Source of the DNA: a virus
Direction: 5' to 3' (one strand)
IMG/VR virus record: IMGVR_UViG_3300017763_000044
Coordinates: 1 to 42,111 of that record
DNA: 42,111 bases
The notes under the pieces are model-generated. The model saw nothing but the letters and a program-made list of their open reading frames with translations, did not search any database and was not told where the DNA came from. Positions within the stretch are counted from its first letter, which is position 1. Every line of letters begins with the position of its first letter. The translations under genes and the position numbers were made by a program. Positions 1 to 10,379 of this stretch are shown one piece after another.

Positions 1-1289
1 ATAGTGTTACCAACTATATCCTGTACTACACCGCTTTCACCTAGTGCAATTTGTACTTCATTTCCTACCTCAAAATTGAACTCTTCTTCCGTGGAATTTT
101 TTTGCAAATCCTCCAAAAGGTTTTGTTGCTTTACTTGTGTTAAATCTTCTGCAACAGGTGTGCTATCATCAAAGTTATCAATAGGTTTCTTGGGACCTTT
201 TAGTGCCCCGATCGCAGTAAATTGTACACCGCCAACCGCACCAAGGACGCCTGCATCAAATAGCCTGTCAATCTCTTGCCCTGACAACTCAAGCTCCATG
301 CCTTTGCCGTATTTTTCAGCGGCAACATTAATGAACTCCTGCATGGCTTCCGTGCCACCCTCAACAAATAAGCCTTCGGGTAGTCCGAGTAAAAGTCTCT
401 TAAGATAGTCTTCTGCAACTTCTCCAGTTGCGCCCGTAAGCTTTCCGAGTAATGTCGCGGCTCCTGCAAAATCAAGTCCGCCTGAAACTGCACCAAATCC
501 TATTGCTATGCTTCTCGCTTTGCTAGGATCAATATAGTCGGGGTCACTTTCTTTGAGTTTAGTGTTGGAGTACAACTCACTGTAGATTTCCCCCATTCCT
601 AGTCCGAGCGAGGATACTCCCGTGGATGCCATTGATCCCGTAACTGCACCCTGCCTTGCTCTTTGTTTAACCATCTCTTTGAGCAATGCCTCGGCTGAAT
701 CACTTGCGCTACCTTCCACTCGTGATGAAATAGTTTTACGCAATGCATCCTTAGCTTTTTTCTTAGCTACTGCGTATCCGATGCCTCCACCCGCACCAAA
801 TGCCGCGGCTGATTCCACAACTGATGGTAATGCTTCACCGAATCCACCCGCTAAGAATCTCGCGACTTCCGCAGGATTGCTCCATCTAACATCACTAGCC
901 CGATCAATAGTAGGTCTATCTTGCGATGCCTCCTCGGAAAGCCCGGCGGCTTTTCCCATCAAGAAATCCTCCGCACCTTCCAAGCCTACACTGCCAGCTC
1001 CAAGTCCCAATGCTCCAACACCAGTAGATGCAAGCCCATAAGCACTACTTCTTACCCCTGAAGTAAATTCGTCAATATAGCTCTGTTCGGGGTCAGGTCT
1101 GTTTTTGAGGTCTAAGTATTCGTTATGAAAATCTGAACCAAAATTTTGGGCTATTTCATTTCCTGAGAACCCTTGACCCTCGTAATGTTGCCCAAGGAAA
1201 TTAGTTAACTGCTCGTCCGTATATTGATTCGGATCGAATCCGTCTCGTAAAAGCTGTTGCTTGTATAATTCTACCCTAGTGCTTGCCAT
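1..1289 (-). CDS. Giant internal virion / polyvalent-type protein, N-terminal 429 residues (runs off left edge)
   Basis: An uninterrupted minus-strand frame begins at ATG 1289 and is still open at base 1, so only the N-terminal 429 residues are visible. The start directly abuts the TAA of the gene upstream (1290-1292), which indicates translational coupling. The N-terminus is polar and rich in Asn, Gln and Tyr. It is followed by Gly/Ala-rich, partly hydrophobic stretches (about residues 85-110, 150-190, 235-275) and a Glu-rich stretch resembling the segments of large phage polyvalent or ejection proteins. Being last in the structural arm, after the other internal-protein candidates, fits a T7 gp16-like ejection protein. 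I see no lytic transglycosylase motif in this part; one could lie beyond the edge. The function is inferred from position and composition only. Confidence 0.75.
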   Translation of the reverse strand, partial: MASTRVELYKQQLLRDGFDPNQYTDEQLTNFLGQHYEGQGFSGNEIAQNFGSDFHNEYLDLKNRPDPEQSYIDEFTSGVRSSAYGLASTGVGALGLGAGSVGLEGAEDFLMGKAAGLSEEASQDRPTIDRASDVRWSNPAEVARFLAGGFGEALPSVVESAAAFGAGGGIGYAVAKKKAKDALRKTISSRVEGSASDSAEALLKEMVKQRARQGAVTGSMASTGVSSLGLGMGEIYSELYSNTKLKESDPDYIDPSKARSIAIGFGAVSGGLDFAGAATLLGKLTGATGEVAEDYLKRLLLGLPEGLFVEGGTEAMQEFINVAAEKYGKGMELELSGQEIDRLFDAGVLGAVGGVQFTAIGALKGPKKPIDNFDDSTPVAEDLTQVKQQNLLEDLQKNSTEEEFNFEVGNEVQIALGESGVVQDIVGNT

Positions 1290-1730
1290 TTAAAAGTCCA
1301 TTGAGTTTTGCAGTATTGCTGGATCAGGAGTTAATGTACTACTTGGATTGCCTTCTGACAACGCATTAACTAATTCTGATCCCCCAAAGTACCCCAATGC
1401 CCCACCAACGCCTTTAGAAACTAGTGTTGCCGCAGGATGTGGAAGCACGGGTGCAACTGAAGCACCAAACTTTGCTCCCAACATACCCCCGCCTGCTTCA
1501 GCTAATACGTCCCCTCTGGTTTTATAATCTCCACCAGTTTCAACATTAATTCTATTTTTCTGCGCTTCGACAATTTCTGCGACTACAGCATCCTGTTCGC
1601 TTTTGCTGAGCGCAAAAAACTCTGGGCTCATCTTAAACTCACCATGCCCACTAATCTTAATAGTTGTGGGTTTTGGCTTAGGGTTCAGGTTTGTAATATC
1701 CTGCCCGTAATATAATCCGGCACCCGCCAT
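1290..1730 (-). CDS. Small virion-associated protein (146 aa), unknown
   Basis: A 146-residue protein without a recognised family. The N-terminal half is polar and includes a short helical region (about residues 37-60). The C-terminal half (about 75-125) is Gly/Ala-rich and weakly hydrophobic, with an LGAKFGASVAP...GGALGYFGG pattern that could lie in or across a membrane. It sits between the 501-residue protein (1 nt upstream) and the giant left-edge protein (0 nt downstream), so all three are probably co-translated. In T7-like phages this slot holds internal core or ejection proteins, some of them membrane-active, and that is the best guess. It is not a holin by any motif I can see. Confidence 0.7.
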   Translation of the reverse strand: MAGAGLYYGQDITNLNPKPKPTTIKISGHGEFKMSPEFFALSKSEQDAVVAEIVEAQKNRINVETGGDYKTRGDVLAEAGGGMLGAKFGASVAPVLPHPAATLVSKGVGGALGYFGGSELVNALSEGNPSSTLTPDPAILQNSMDF

Positions 1731-1731
1731 C

Positions 1732-3237
1732 TTATTGAACTACTTCCCAAGATACGGCACCAGCTGTGCCTGTATTGGATGGCTCGTTGTATGCGTTAAC
1801 TAATTCGTCGGTTGCTTCCAATGCCGCTTTATCGTCGGCATTTTTTAGTGCGTTGAGAAGTTCATATCCCAAGGTTGCGACTCCACCAACTTTTAAGAAC
1901 TTTGCGATTCGTCCCGAAAACTTTCCTTTTAGCTGATTTGGTATTCTAGAGATTATGCCCCTTCTAGTGTCCATGACATACTTTTCCATATCCTTTGGTT
2001 TCATCTTAAGTATATCTGCCTCCGCAGGAACCGCAGAACCACTAAATTTTGCTAATTTCTTGAAGTTGTCTACCACCCGCTTGTTACGCGCAACTAGTGT
2101 CTCGCCCTTCCTGTTCATTTTAGAAAGGTCTTGTTTAACATCTTGGAATTTGCCCTTAATTGCAGGATCGGATTTTGTGGTGGCAATATCTGCCGCGACA
2201 CCAGTGGCAAGTACACCTGCAGTAGTCCGAGGGTTCTCGCTTATAAGATTTGCCCCTGCGGTGAGTGCGTTACTTCCGGCATCAACCGCCGCGCCAACCA
2301 AAGATCCAGCACCTAGGGAATTTCCTGTATCCGCAGTTGGTGGTGGCACTACTGCTCCCATGTCTTCAGGAACGGGAAGACCTCCCATGTTGGGAGCTGG
2401 AAGGGATTCAGCAGTTAGGTTGTTTATGGTCATTGGAGATACTCCTGTCTTGGTCATGAAGCCCAATGCAGTTTGGTAATTTCCATTTATTTGCTTTGCC
2501 CGTTCTGAGGTTTCTGCCTTTGCCAACTGTTGAGCCTTCTCTACCATTACAGTGTATTGCTCGGTATTGGACTCTAGTGCTTGTCGGGCATATTGTAAAT
2601 AGACGGGATTAAACTGCCCATCAGCACCCATCTTTTTTAACGGCTCTGCGGGTTGTTGTCCATTAAGAGACTGTTTATAGAGCTCCTGCACAATACTGTC
2701 ATCCGTGTTCATCGCCGCATTATTGTAAAGCTTCTCAAATGACTGCTGGTAGAAATCTGATTGTCCATTTTGCAGAAACCACCTTGTGTGACGACCTATT
2801 GATTCACCCAATGCTTCTCGCGTGCCATCGAATCTTTTGTCAGCAAGTGCATTCAGGCTTTGTTGATTTTTAATTAATTGCTCTGCATTTGCTTTTCTGT
2901 CATCCAACTGGCGTTGTCGTGTTCTTTCCTCCAACAACTTAGCCGCCTTAGCTTGAGCGTCACGCTTTAGCTGGTTTTCTTGCATTATAGCCTGCCTCCC
3001 GCGCTCTGCGTTAATTGCATTAAAATCCCTAGCCTGTTTCCGATCTGCGTAAAAGTTTGGGTCTTGGGACACCATAGTGGGACCCCTCGCATCCATCCGC
3101 TGTCCTGTGTTCGGAATATTTAACTGCTGTCTTTGCAGAGATAGTTGTGGGCTTGTTGCGCCAAATGACTGAATACCACCTGCCCTATTTTGATTTGCGG
3201 CGCGTGCTTGCGCCATTGCTTGTAATGGATTTATCAT
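1732..3237 (-). CDS. Internal virion / ejection protein candidate (501 aa)
   Basis: A 501-residue protein, unrecognised as a family. Residues 1-65 are Gln/Asn-rich. Residues 66-135 are a charged, Arg/Lys/Gln-rich helix likely to form a coiled coil. A helical, Gln-rich middle follows, then a Pro/Gly linker (about 275-300). The C-terminal half has small-residue hydrophobic stretches (about 305-350 and 445-465) around basic helices. This mix of coiled coil and membrane-compatible segments, placed between a 1097-residue repeat protein (6 nt upstream) and the distal virion genes, resembles T7 gp14/gp15-type ejection proteins. The assignment is by position and composition, not by homology. Confidence 0.75.
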   Translation of the reverse strand: MINPLQAMAQARAANQNRAGGIQSFGATSPQLSLQRQQLNIPNTGQRMDARGPTMVSQDPNFYADRKQARDFNAINAERGRQAIMQENQLKRDAQAKAAKLLEERTRQRQLDDRKANAEQLIKNQQSLNALADKRFDGTREALGESIGRHTRWFLQNGQSDFYQQSFEKLYNNAAMNTDDSIVQELYKQSLNGQQPAEPLKKMGADGQFNPVYLQYARQALESNTEQYTVMVEKAQQLAKAETSERAKQINGNYQTALGFMTKTGVSPMTINNLTAESLPAPNMGGLPVPEDMGAVVPPPTADTGNSLGAGSLVGAAVDAGSNALTAGANLISENPRTTAGVLATGVAADIATTKSDPAIKGKFQDVKQDLSKMNRKGETLVARNKRVVDNFKKLAKFSGSAVPAEADILKMKPKDMEKYVMDTRRGIISRIPNQLKGKFSGRIAKFLKVGGVATLGYELLNALKNADDKAALEATDELVNAYNEPSNTGTAGAVSWEVVQ

Positions 3238-3243
3238 TTTATT

Positions 3244-6200
3244 TTACCCAAAAAGAGTTGGTAGATCATTTTCGAATATTTGCCTTGCGCCTCCTACTAT
3301 TGCTGGCGCATTACGAAATGCATTATTCCAGCTAAATCCACCGCCACCACCGTATCCGGGATTATATGGGTTTGGGTTATAGCTAGAAACTGGTGAAGGA
3401 AGAAGTCCTGTAGATGAATAAGGTGATACATTTCTAATTAATCCACCGAGAGGATCAAGTGCAGCATCAGCATAAAATCCTGGCAATCTTGCTCGTTGTG
3501 CACCAAGTCCATCGATAAGACTTGTATTCCCAAGGCGCATGTTTCGCAGGGAGTCGTATAGTCCTCTTCGGTCATCAAGTAATGCTTGATCAATACCTAA
3601 GTTACTACCCTCTGCTCCAAGCATTTGGTCACCATAGCTTAACGCACGTAATCTGTTTTGCAGATCAGCTTGTGATCCATACACATTTGCGAGACCAGGG
3701 TTAATGTCCGAAAGTCTTTGGTATCGGTTATTCCCAATATCACCCCTTGCAAATTCTTTATCAGAATAAATTCTCCCTAAATCAGCATACCTATTTCTCT
3801 CTATGTCACCCGCCCCAAATAGTTTATCGGATCCTATTCTGCCACGATCAAAGTATCTATCCCTTGATATGTCACCAAGATTAAAGGTTTTATCGGAACT
3901 TAGCTGACCCCTATTGAATAACCTATCCATGCCAATCCGACCTAAATCCAAAGCTCTATCCCCCGCAAGGTCACCTTGCGTAAATAAGTTCCTAGAATCC
4001 ACATCTCCTCTTCTGAGCATACCTTCGGAGTCAACCTGCCCTCTTTCAAATAATCCTTGTGACTCAACATCACCAAGCCTAAGTTGACCCTGTGAGTCTG
4101 CTTGCCCTCTTTGCAAAAGTCCCTGTGATAACGCCTGACCACCTTCTAGTGCACCAGCTAAGTCAGCTCCGCCTCGCTCTAAAATACCTTCAGACCTTGC
4201 TCGTCCGCTTTGTAGTCCTCCCTGCAAATTAGAGTCACCTAATCTTAGCATACCCTCGGATCCGATCCTTCCGCCTTCAAATTGCTTGCCTGAAAGTATG
4301 TCCCCCATTTGTGCGAGCCTGTCTCCCCTTAAGTTGGCTAGCTCTCTGAATCTACTAGCGTCAAGCTCACTACCTCCTCTCAAGGTGTCTGCTAGTGCCG
4401 CTGTCTGAGACTGACCGAGATTTGCTCCAATCATTCTGCTTGCCATATCGGTTCCCGTGCCTCGAGTGATTCCGGTTTGGTTGAGTGCTCTTCTTTGAGC
4501 GGCGGCTTCTTGTGTTGCGTTTGCTCTTTCAGCGGCGGCTTGCGCTAAACCACCCTCAAGTCTTCCTGCTCGTAAAGCATCGTAACTTTGATCCGTAAGT
4601 GCCTCGCGCTCGTCAAAACCTCTGCCCGAGTAATCGGCTAAAGTATCGTATCCTACTCCACTAGAACCGCCCAGCGTATCATAAGCTCCTGAAATAGAAC
4701 GACCCGCATCACCGTAACTACTGTCGATGGAGTCGCCAAGAGATCCATATCCTTTTGTGATTGAGTCACCAAACCCCCCGTATCCTCTATTTATTGAATC
4801 ACCCAGTGCACCGAAGCCACTGCTAATAGAGTCGCCCAATGTGCCATACCCTTGGGAAACGCCTGACCCTAGTCTTCCGAAGCCTTTTGTAACACTATCA
4901 CCAAGGGTTCCGTATCCTCTATCTACAGAATCACCAAGAGCACCAAACCCTCTTTTGGAGAAATCAGATCTCTGGCCATATGAGTCTTTCGTTGAGTCAT
5001 AAAGTGTTCCAAATCCAAGATCAGTGTCACCAAGCAACTGGTCGTAACCTCTTCCCGTGTAATCGGCAAAGTCCCTAAAACCTTTGTCTCTATTATCACC
5101 TAAATAGTCAAACCCTCGGTCGCTGAAGTCCCTTGCGTTATCGTAACTCCTACCCGAATAATCTGCAAGATTGTCAAAGCCCCGTCCGGAATATTTTTCC
5201 AACTCATCATAACCTTGGTCAGCTAAACCTGCTTGAGTATAAATCGAGTCCCTTAGAGCATTCGCATTACGATCTCCAGCTGCTAAAACATTGTCAGCCA
5301 ATCCCTGATTGGACTGTGCCGTTCTAGTGTTCAGCCCTTTCTGCTGATTTGCCAACTCCCTAAATTGGTCCTGAAATCCTGTATAGGTATCCTCCACACT
5401 ACCTTCGCCCGACCCAAATATTTTTTCCGCTTCTGTGATGCCTTGGTCAGACATTTTAAGCAGTCGCTCCATGATGGGATCGAAGTCGCCCATTCTCTCC
5501 TCGGGCGTACCAATGTAATTATTTATATTGGTTCCTGTATCATTGATTCCGTCAATTATAGAGTCACCTGCACCACGCAAGTAATCGGGAAACGGATCTA
5601 CATATTCCCCGCCAACCGAAAAACCTTCGAGATAATCAGGGTCACCTGGTCTAGCTAAATATTGTTGCATTTTAGCTGTATCAGATGGGTCAATTATCCC
5701 TCCTTTGCCTCTGCTTATCAAAGAACTAGTTAAGGCTCTTTGGTTTGCCAAATCCATATCGCTTGATCCCGATGATGCAGATGCACCACCTCCATCTTGC
5801 GCACCTCCTGCAGTGCCTCCTGTTGCTCCCTCTGTTGTTCCCCCTGCGGTATCCCCTGTGGCACCTCCCGTAACACCTTCGTTAGTGTTACCATCAGGCA
5901 CGCCTTCACCGCCTGTATTTCCTCCTGGGTCAGTGTAATAGGTTTTTACTGTCCCGTCAGGAAGTGTGTACTCAAATGTGCCTTTTCCTTCTCCTAGCGC
6001 AGCCTGTCTTTTGGCGTCAAAGTCTACCCTTATGTCTTCGCGCATTTGGGCAATGTCTTCTCTTTGCTTTTGCCTACCACTTGTGTCCCCAGAGTTGTTT
6101 TCGATCGTTTTATCAAGTGCTGTGACCGCCAAGCCAGCGGCTGGATTTACTAAACCGACTGCTGTACTTAATGCATCATCTATAGTCGCATCACTTATTC

Positions 6201-6537
6201 CAAATGTTTTGGATGAGTCAATTCCAAGTATGTCGTCTGTTACTTTAAGTGCGGCACCACCAAGCAACGTCTTTTTCTTCATCCCAAGAAACTTGTTGTC
6301 GTCTATGCCTAATACGTCATCAACAATTTTCTTTTTTATCCACTTAAATAAGCCATAAGATTGCACTGACTCCATTTGTTCGTCTGCCGAGGGTATAATG
6401 GTGTCCCCCGACCCACCAAGTTTTTTCAGTATCTCGGCTTCTAGTGGATTAATGTATGCAATACTCTCTTTTCCAAATGGACCATCGACAGGTGCATTTT
6501 TGTTAAGTACTTCGGCTGCTTTTTGTAATTGGTTCAT
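3244..6537 (-). CDS. Large virion protein with two arrays of exact 11-residue repeats (1097 aa)
   Basis: A 1097-residue protein. Residues 1-150 contain a basic stretch and short hydrophobic helices; 200-260 are a Gly/Thr/Ala-rich linker. Residues 442-661 are twenty consecutive 11-residue units of the type G-[YF]-[DG]-x-L-x-[DS]-S-x-x-x, with no insertion or deletion. After a Gln/Ala-rich helix (about 663-715), residues 734-942 form a second array of about nineteen 11-residue units, G-[DRQ]-[IVL]-x-S-x-x-L-F-x-R. The C-terminus (1035-1097) is Pro/Tyr/Gly-rich. The start overlaps the upstream 1281-residue gene by 4 nt. Location among the last structural genes suggests an ejection or tail-tip protein. 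The codons differ from unit to unit, so the repeats are old and under selection. No family is recognised. Confidence 0.85.
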   Translation of the reverse strand: MNQLQKAAEVLNKNAPVDGPFGKESIAYINPLEAEILKKLGGSGDTIIPSADEQMESVQSYGLFKWIKKKIVDDVLGIDDNKFLGMKKKTLLGGAALKVTDDILGIDSSKTFGISDATIDDALSTAVGLVNPAAGLAVTALDKTIENNSGDTSGRQKQREDIAQMREDIRVDFDAKRQAALGEGKGTFEYTLPDGTVKTYYTDPGGNTGGEGVPDGNTNEGVTGGATGDTAGGTTEGATGGTAGGAQDGGGASASSGSSDMDLANQRALTSSLISRGKGGIIDPSDTAKMQQYLARPGDPDYLEGFSVGGEYVDPFPDYLRGAGDSIIDGINDTGTNINNYIGTPEERMGDFDPIMERLLKMSDQGITEAEKIFGSGEGSVEDTYTGFQDQFRELANQQKGLNTRTAQSNQGLADNVLAAGDRNANALRDSIYTQAGLADQGYDELEKYSGRGFDNLADYSGRSYDNARDFSDRGFDYLGDNRDKGFRDFADYTGRGYDQLLGDTDLGFGTLYDSTKDSYGQRSDFSKRGFGALGDSVDRGYGTLGDSVTKGFGRLGSGVSQGYGTLGDSISSGFGALGDSINRGYGGFGDSITKGYGSLGDSIDSSYGDAGRSISGAYDTLGGSSGVGYDTLADYSGRGFDEREALTDQSYDALRAGRLEGGLAQAAAERANATQEAAAQRRALNQTGITRGTGTDMASRMIGANLGQSQTAALADTLRGGSELDASRFRELANLRGDRLAQMGDILSGKQFEGGRIGSEGMLRLGDSNLQGGLQSGRARSEGILERGGADLAGALEGGQALSQGLLQRGQADSQGQLRLGDVESQGLFERGQVDSEGMLRRGDVDSRNLFTQGDLAGDRALDLGRIGMDRLFNRGQLSSDKTFNLGDISRDRYFDRGRIGSDKLFGAGDIERNRYADLGRIYSDKEFARGDIGNNRYQRLSDINPGLANVYGSQADLQNRLRALSYGDQMLGAEGSNLGIDQALLDDRRGLYDSLRNMRLGNTSLIDGLGAQRARLPGFYADAALDPLGGLIRNVSPYSSTGLLPSPVSSYNPNPYNPGYGGGGGFSWNNAFRNAPAIVGGARQIFENDLPTLFG

Positions 6538-9500
6538 GCTATTCTGTATAGTCTAATTGTTTCATATGCACTTGGATCATCATACAACGCACTACCTGGA
6601 TTTGCGTGTTGCACGCTTTTAAGCTTACGACCTTCTATGTAGTTTGTAAACCCTGGAGGCACTCGACCTGTTCTCATGTAATTGTTTTGCACATCAAGTG
6701 AGTTTAAATTGTAGGTATGGGTTGAACCACTACTGCCACCCCAAAAAGAATCGCTCCATCCAAATAAACCCCCGCTTCCTGGAGTATTGTGAACAATGCT
6801 TCGGTTATCAGCAACTGGATCAATATCAAAAAGTGCACCTACCCCACCAGCATTTATGTTAAAACCATTCGCAAAATTTTCAGCAAAGTTTGGGCTAAAT
6901 AAATAGTCATGAATATTGCTATTTGCCGAACCCACTAACACTGATGTTTGAGTGTATCCGTGCCATAAGCTGGGTAACCACAGAAAAGGTCCTCGGTTTT
7001 GTGCTCTTGTGGCATCCTCTGCAGTCATTGAATAGCCTGATGCGTCTAATCCAAATCCAAATGTATAATTTTCCAATTTATTCGATATTGTAGTGCGACC
7101 ATCAAACCATACCCAAGGAACCTGCGAGTAAGCTACGCCGACATTGTATGAACCGGCAGAAGAACTGCTTGTATTTGGATTACCATCAGTCCCGTCGTTT
7201 TTGTAAACAAACTTTTCGTTTGGTGTTGAATCTGAGTTAACGTATAGATCAGTCCTGAACTTGCAACCCGGTGAACCAACGCTTCTATACCCTCCGTATA
7301 ACCCTGGCACTTGTTTTAGATGCCGACCGTTCCAAGTTGGGCGCAGGGCTATTACGCACCACTGGCCGTACAGCTCGATATTTTGCTGAAATGCCCAATA
7401 GGTGCATCCTGGCGTAAAAGCGCGTGCATGGAAAAACTCAGAATTATTGGTAAATCTTTCTGCGGGAGTATAAAATTTGCCTAGTAGTTTAGTGCCATAA
7501 TCAGACTCCCATCCAAGCCTTTCTGTCCTTTCGTTTGCATGGTAATCTGTGCTACTTATAGTGGCTGAGGGAAATCCTATCTGACCTTCGTTAAATGGCA
7601 GTAAATGCATAGCATCATAATCAGTATATAACGTCAGTTCGCCCGTAGACTGACTTTCGTTACCAACTACATTTTCCGTTACATACGGCACATAGGATCG
7701 ATTGCTATATACATTATATGCTTCGGTTGGTATATCAGCATATGATGTTTTTGCTTCCGACCTGCAAGATACTACACTCGTCCCTAGATCGCTATTTATT
7801 GATGTATTGTCGGAGCGTATTTTGAACCGAGGCATTTGCTGTAGCACCTCTATTCCCCTTGCATGAATGTTTTCAGTAAATAAATCTTGAGATATAGCAG
7901 TCGATAAGGTTCTTGTATCAGATTGTATGCTATACTCAGTCGCACTTCTGCCTGTGTCATCTATTGTAAATTGCTCTTGTTCATGAACCACTGTTGTGCC
8001 ATCAAGAATCCGGATGCTAATTTTACATCTACCCGGAAACCTTGAAAGTTCACTAGGGTAAAATACGAATGGACCGCTCTGGTTTGAGATAGTGTTAGTG
8101 ACTGTCTGAGGGGCTTGTACAGGTGCTTGCCCTGGATCGCTTGCAGTCCTTGTGAGCACCCATGTCTCACCTAATACTCCACTTGGCGTTTTGGGGATGG
8201 ATCCCGTGTGAGGGCTTTTATTGCTATCCCTTGATTGATAAGGGGCTGATTGTGGAACCCAAGTTAATGTACCGCCGACCGGAATTTCCTCTTTAACCGC
8301 AACCTCTCCATATACGGATACATTTTCACCACCATTCACGCCAGGATTTACAGTTAAACTGAAAGATAAGTATCCGTTCCTGTGCGCATATACTGTAGGG
8401 TACAGAGTGTGACTATAAGTACCTAGTCTTCCCCAGCCTCCCGTTATCAGAGAAGAACTAGCTGTATCAAGGCCAAAATGCGTTGCGCCTAATATAGAAA
8501 CAGCTTCTGATGCATTATAAAACCGTACTGGTGACATATTACTCGATTCGACACCATCCCTAGTCAAAGTCCATTGTGTTCCCCTTGGGTCAAATGGCGT
8601 GTATATATCTTGCCCAATATCTCTCTTTGCAGACTCAGCCCATCTGTTTGCCGTTGCATCAGGATACGTCCCTTTTGGGTAATCCAAGAAATCGTAAACT
8701 ATTTCTAATTCGTAACCTTTGTTAAAATATGTTGTATTTTCGGGAATTGTGATTTTCCATCCATTGCCCTGCGTTGCACTACCAGCAGTCCCAGCCCAAT
8801 AATGGTAAAGTGTTAAATCTTGATCACCTGTAAATTCGGCACTTGCTAAAGATCCCGTATATGAGGTGGTAGTAACACTTGTCCATCGTGGACGATTTAA
8901 AGTTTCGTATTTTCCGCAATTTAAAATCTCATGGTGATCGAGCCAATGGTTTGCAGAATACACAAAATCACCAGATGCATCTTTTCTCCTTACGGCTGTC
9001 CCCACTTTTACCGACTCTAAATTAATTGTGTCGGTCCCATTTGCATCTGGCTGATCAATTCCAGCTACCTTCCAATCTAATATACGTTTACCGTTATATG
9101 TGTCATTATTACTAGTAAAAGTGACTTTGGTTGCTTCTATGTTTAGTTTTTCACCTGATAAAAGAACCGCACCTGTGTATCTCCTGTTGTAGAAACGGCT
9201 AGTAATAGGTTGGTATATTTCCCACCAATCATAAGAACTGTTATTCGACGGAGGATCTAACACACCGTTTCTATCAGCAAGTTTATGTATTTTGAAATAA
9301 GAAGGAAAGTCTTGTATGCCTTCCATATTCACTGTTGAGGGAAAAGTTGGATCTAGCAATACCCAATCACCTACTTGAGGTGGGTAATAATTATAGTCAC
9401 TAGTATTAAAAATTCTTTCTACCTGCCTTTCGTGTATTATGTTTTCTAAACCTCCTGTGCCACTATTAAGCTCCTCTACTTTTTCGGGAGTAAAATAGGT

Positions 9501-10379
9501 AAAGTCAGTAATGGGAAGCCGAGCTTCAAATATAGCATATTCTGACTCCTGCATACCTGTGGCATCAGTAATCAACTCAGATAGCGTTTTAGTTCCATCA
9601 GCACCATCCAGTAAGTTATAACCCGTAGACCCTGGTAGGGAATTTCCGTTGGGCGCAACAGGTAGGTAGGCTTGTCTCCTAGTTTCTTCTGTTGCGTTTT
9701 GTATTTGTGAGTTACCGTTCTTTTCGCTTATTCCTGCATTCCACTGGACAGGATTTCCCCCCTGAAAGTCTACCCTATTAGTGTACTCGTTCATTGGCGT
9801 GTTAAGCCATTCATTTACGCTGTAATCAAATCTCAGGTAGGACTCGCGGTAATATCTTTTTTGGAAATATACTGTTTGTAGGTCCCCAATGACCGTAAGA
9901 TCACCAACTTTTTCGTTAACAAGGCTAACAACAGTTGCCGGATCCGATGATGATTTCTTAAAATTATACCAATCGTCTGCGTGGTATGTCAGCTCCATTG
10001 GAAATATGGAATCTACATTAAGTAACTCACCTATCTGTCCTCTTGTAAAATAATTGCTTGAGCCATTGCCGTCCATGCCGTTAGGCAAACTTGCTGTAGC
10101 GTTCTTTTGTGCCTCAGTGAGTTCTTCTACCTGTGAGTTCCAGGCAGGATTATACACATAGGGTAAAGTGTTAAATAATACAAAGTCGTCGGTTTCAGCA
10201 GATTCCAGGCTCGCATTTTCTGTAAGCCATTGGGTGAAATTACTGCGGTAACCATCATCAAAAGTTGGTGTTGTTATCTTTTCCCATATTAAGACATTAT
10301 TAAGGAAGAGCTTTTCAACATCATTACCTTCGTACAATACGGTCTCTAGCGTATCTAAATCTATCTCATCGCTTGGCAT
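6534..10379 (-). CDS. Large tail / receptor-binding protein (1281 aa)
   Basis: A 1281-residue, Tyr/Trp/Asn/Ser-rich, beta-structured protein and the largest complete product here. The N-terminal approx. 35 residues (ending near LFLNNVLIWEK) resemble the short beta motif found at the start of many phage tail or adhesin proteins. Around residues 335-400 is a VGDWVLLDP...WWEIYQP segment similar to modules in two other fibre genes of this window. There is no coiled coil, which fits a globular or beta-helical tailspike or hub more than a thin fibre. The ATG overlaps the TAA of the upstream fibre gene by 1 nt (TAATG), and the stop overlaps the next gene by 4 nt. Receptor binding or glycan processing is an inference; no catalytic motif was identified. 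Confidence 0.8.
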   Translation of the reverse strand: MPSDEIDLDTLETVLYEGNDVEKLFLNNVLIWEKITTPTFDDGYRSNFTQWLTENASLESAETDDFVLFNTLPYVYNPAWNSQVEELTEAQKNATASLPNGMDGNGSSNYFTRGQIGELLNVDSIFPMELTYHADDWYNFKKSSSDPATVVSLVNEKVGDLTVIGDLQTVYFQKRYYRESYLRFDYSVNEWLNTPMNEYTNRVDFQGGNPVQWNAGISEKNGNSQIQNATEETRRQAYLPVAPNGNSLPGSTGYNLLDGADGTKTLSELITDATGMQESEYAIFEARLPITDFTYFTPEKVEELNSGTGGLENIIHERQVERIFNTSDYNYYPPQVGDWVLLDPTFPSTVNMEGIQDFPSYFKIHKLADRNGVLDPPSNNSSYDWWEIYQPITSRFYNRRYTGAVLLSGEKLNIEATKVTFTSNNDTYNGKRILDWKVAGIDQPDANGTDTINLESVKVGTAVRRKDASGDFVYSANHWLDHHEILNCGKYETLNRPRWTSVTTTSYTGSLASAEFTGDQDLTLYHYWAGTAGSATQGNGWKITIPENTTYFNKGYELEIVYDFLDYPKGTYPDATANRWAESAKRDIGQDIYTPFDPRGTQWTLTRDGVESSNMSPVRFYNASEAVSILGATHFGLDTASSSLITGGWGRLGTYSHTLYPTVYAHRNGYLSFSLTVNPGVNGGENVSVYGEVAVKEEIPVGGTLTWVPQSAPYQSRDSNKSPHTGSIPKTPSGVLGETWVLTRTASDPGQAPVQAPQTVTNTISNQSGPFVFYPSELSRFPGRCKISIRILDGTTVVHEQEQFTIDDTGRSATEYSIQSDTRTLSTAISQDLFTENIHARGIEVLQQMPRFKIRSDNTSINSDLGTSVVSCRSEAKTSYADIPTEAYNVYSNRSYVPYVTENVVGNESQSTGELTLYTDYDAMHLLPFNEGQIGFPSATISSTDYHANERTERLGWESDYGTKLLGKFYTPAERFTNNSEFFHARAFTPGCTYWAFQQNIELYGQWCVIALRPTWNGRHLKQVPGLYGGYRSVGSPGCKFRTDLYVNSDSTPNEKFVYKNDGTDGNPNTSSSSAGSYNVGVAYSQVPWVWFDGRTTISNKLENYTFGFGLDASGYSMTAEDATRAQNRGPFLWLPSLWHGYTQTSVLVGSANSNIHDYLFSPNFAENFANGFNINAGGVGALFDIDPVADNRSIVHNTPGSGGLFGWSDSFWGGSSGSTHTYNLNSLDVQNNYMRTGRVPPGFTNYIEGRKLKSVQHANPGSALYDDPSAYETIRLYRIA

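Noticed and set aside
5872-5893. Perfect GTAACAC ... GTGTTAC inverted repeat
   Set aside because: It lies in the Gly/Thr-rich coding region of the 1097-residue protein with no promoter elements; probably chance from Val-Thr and Asn-Thr codons.
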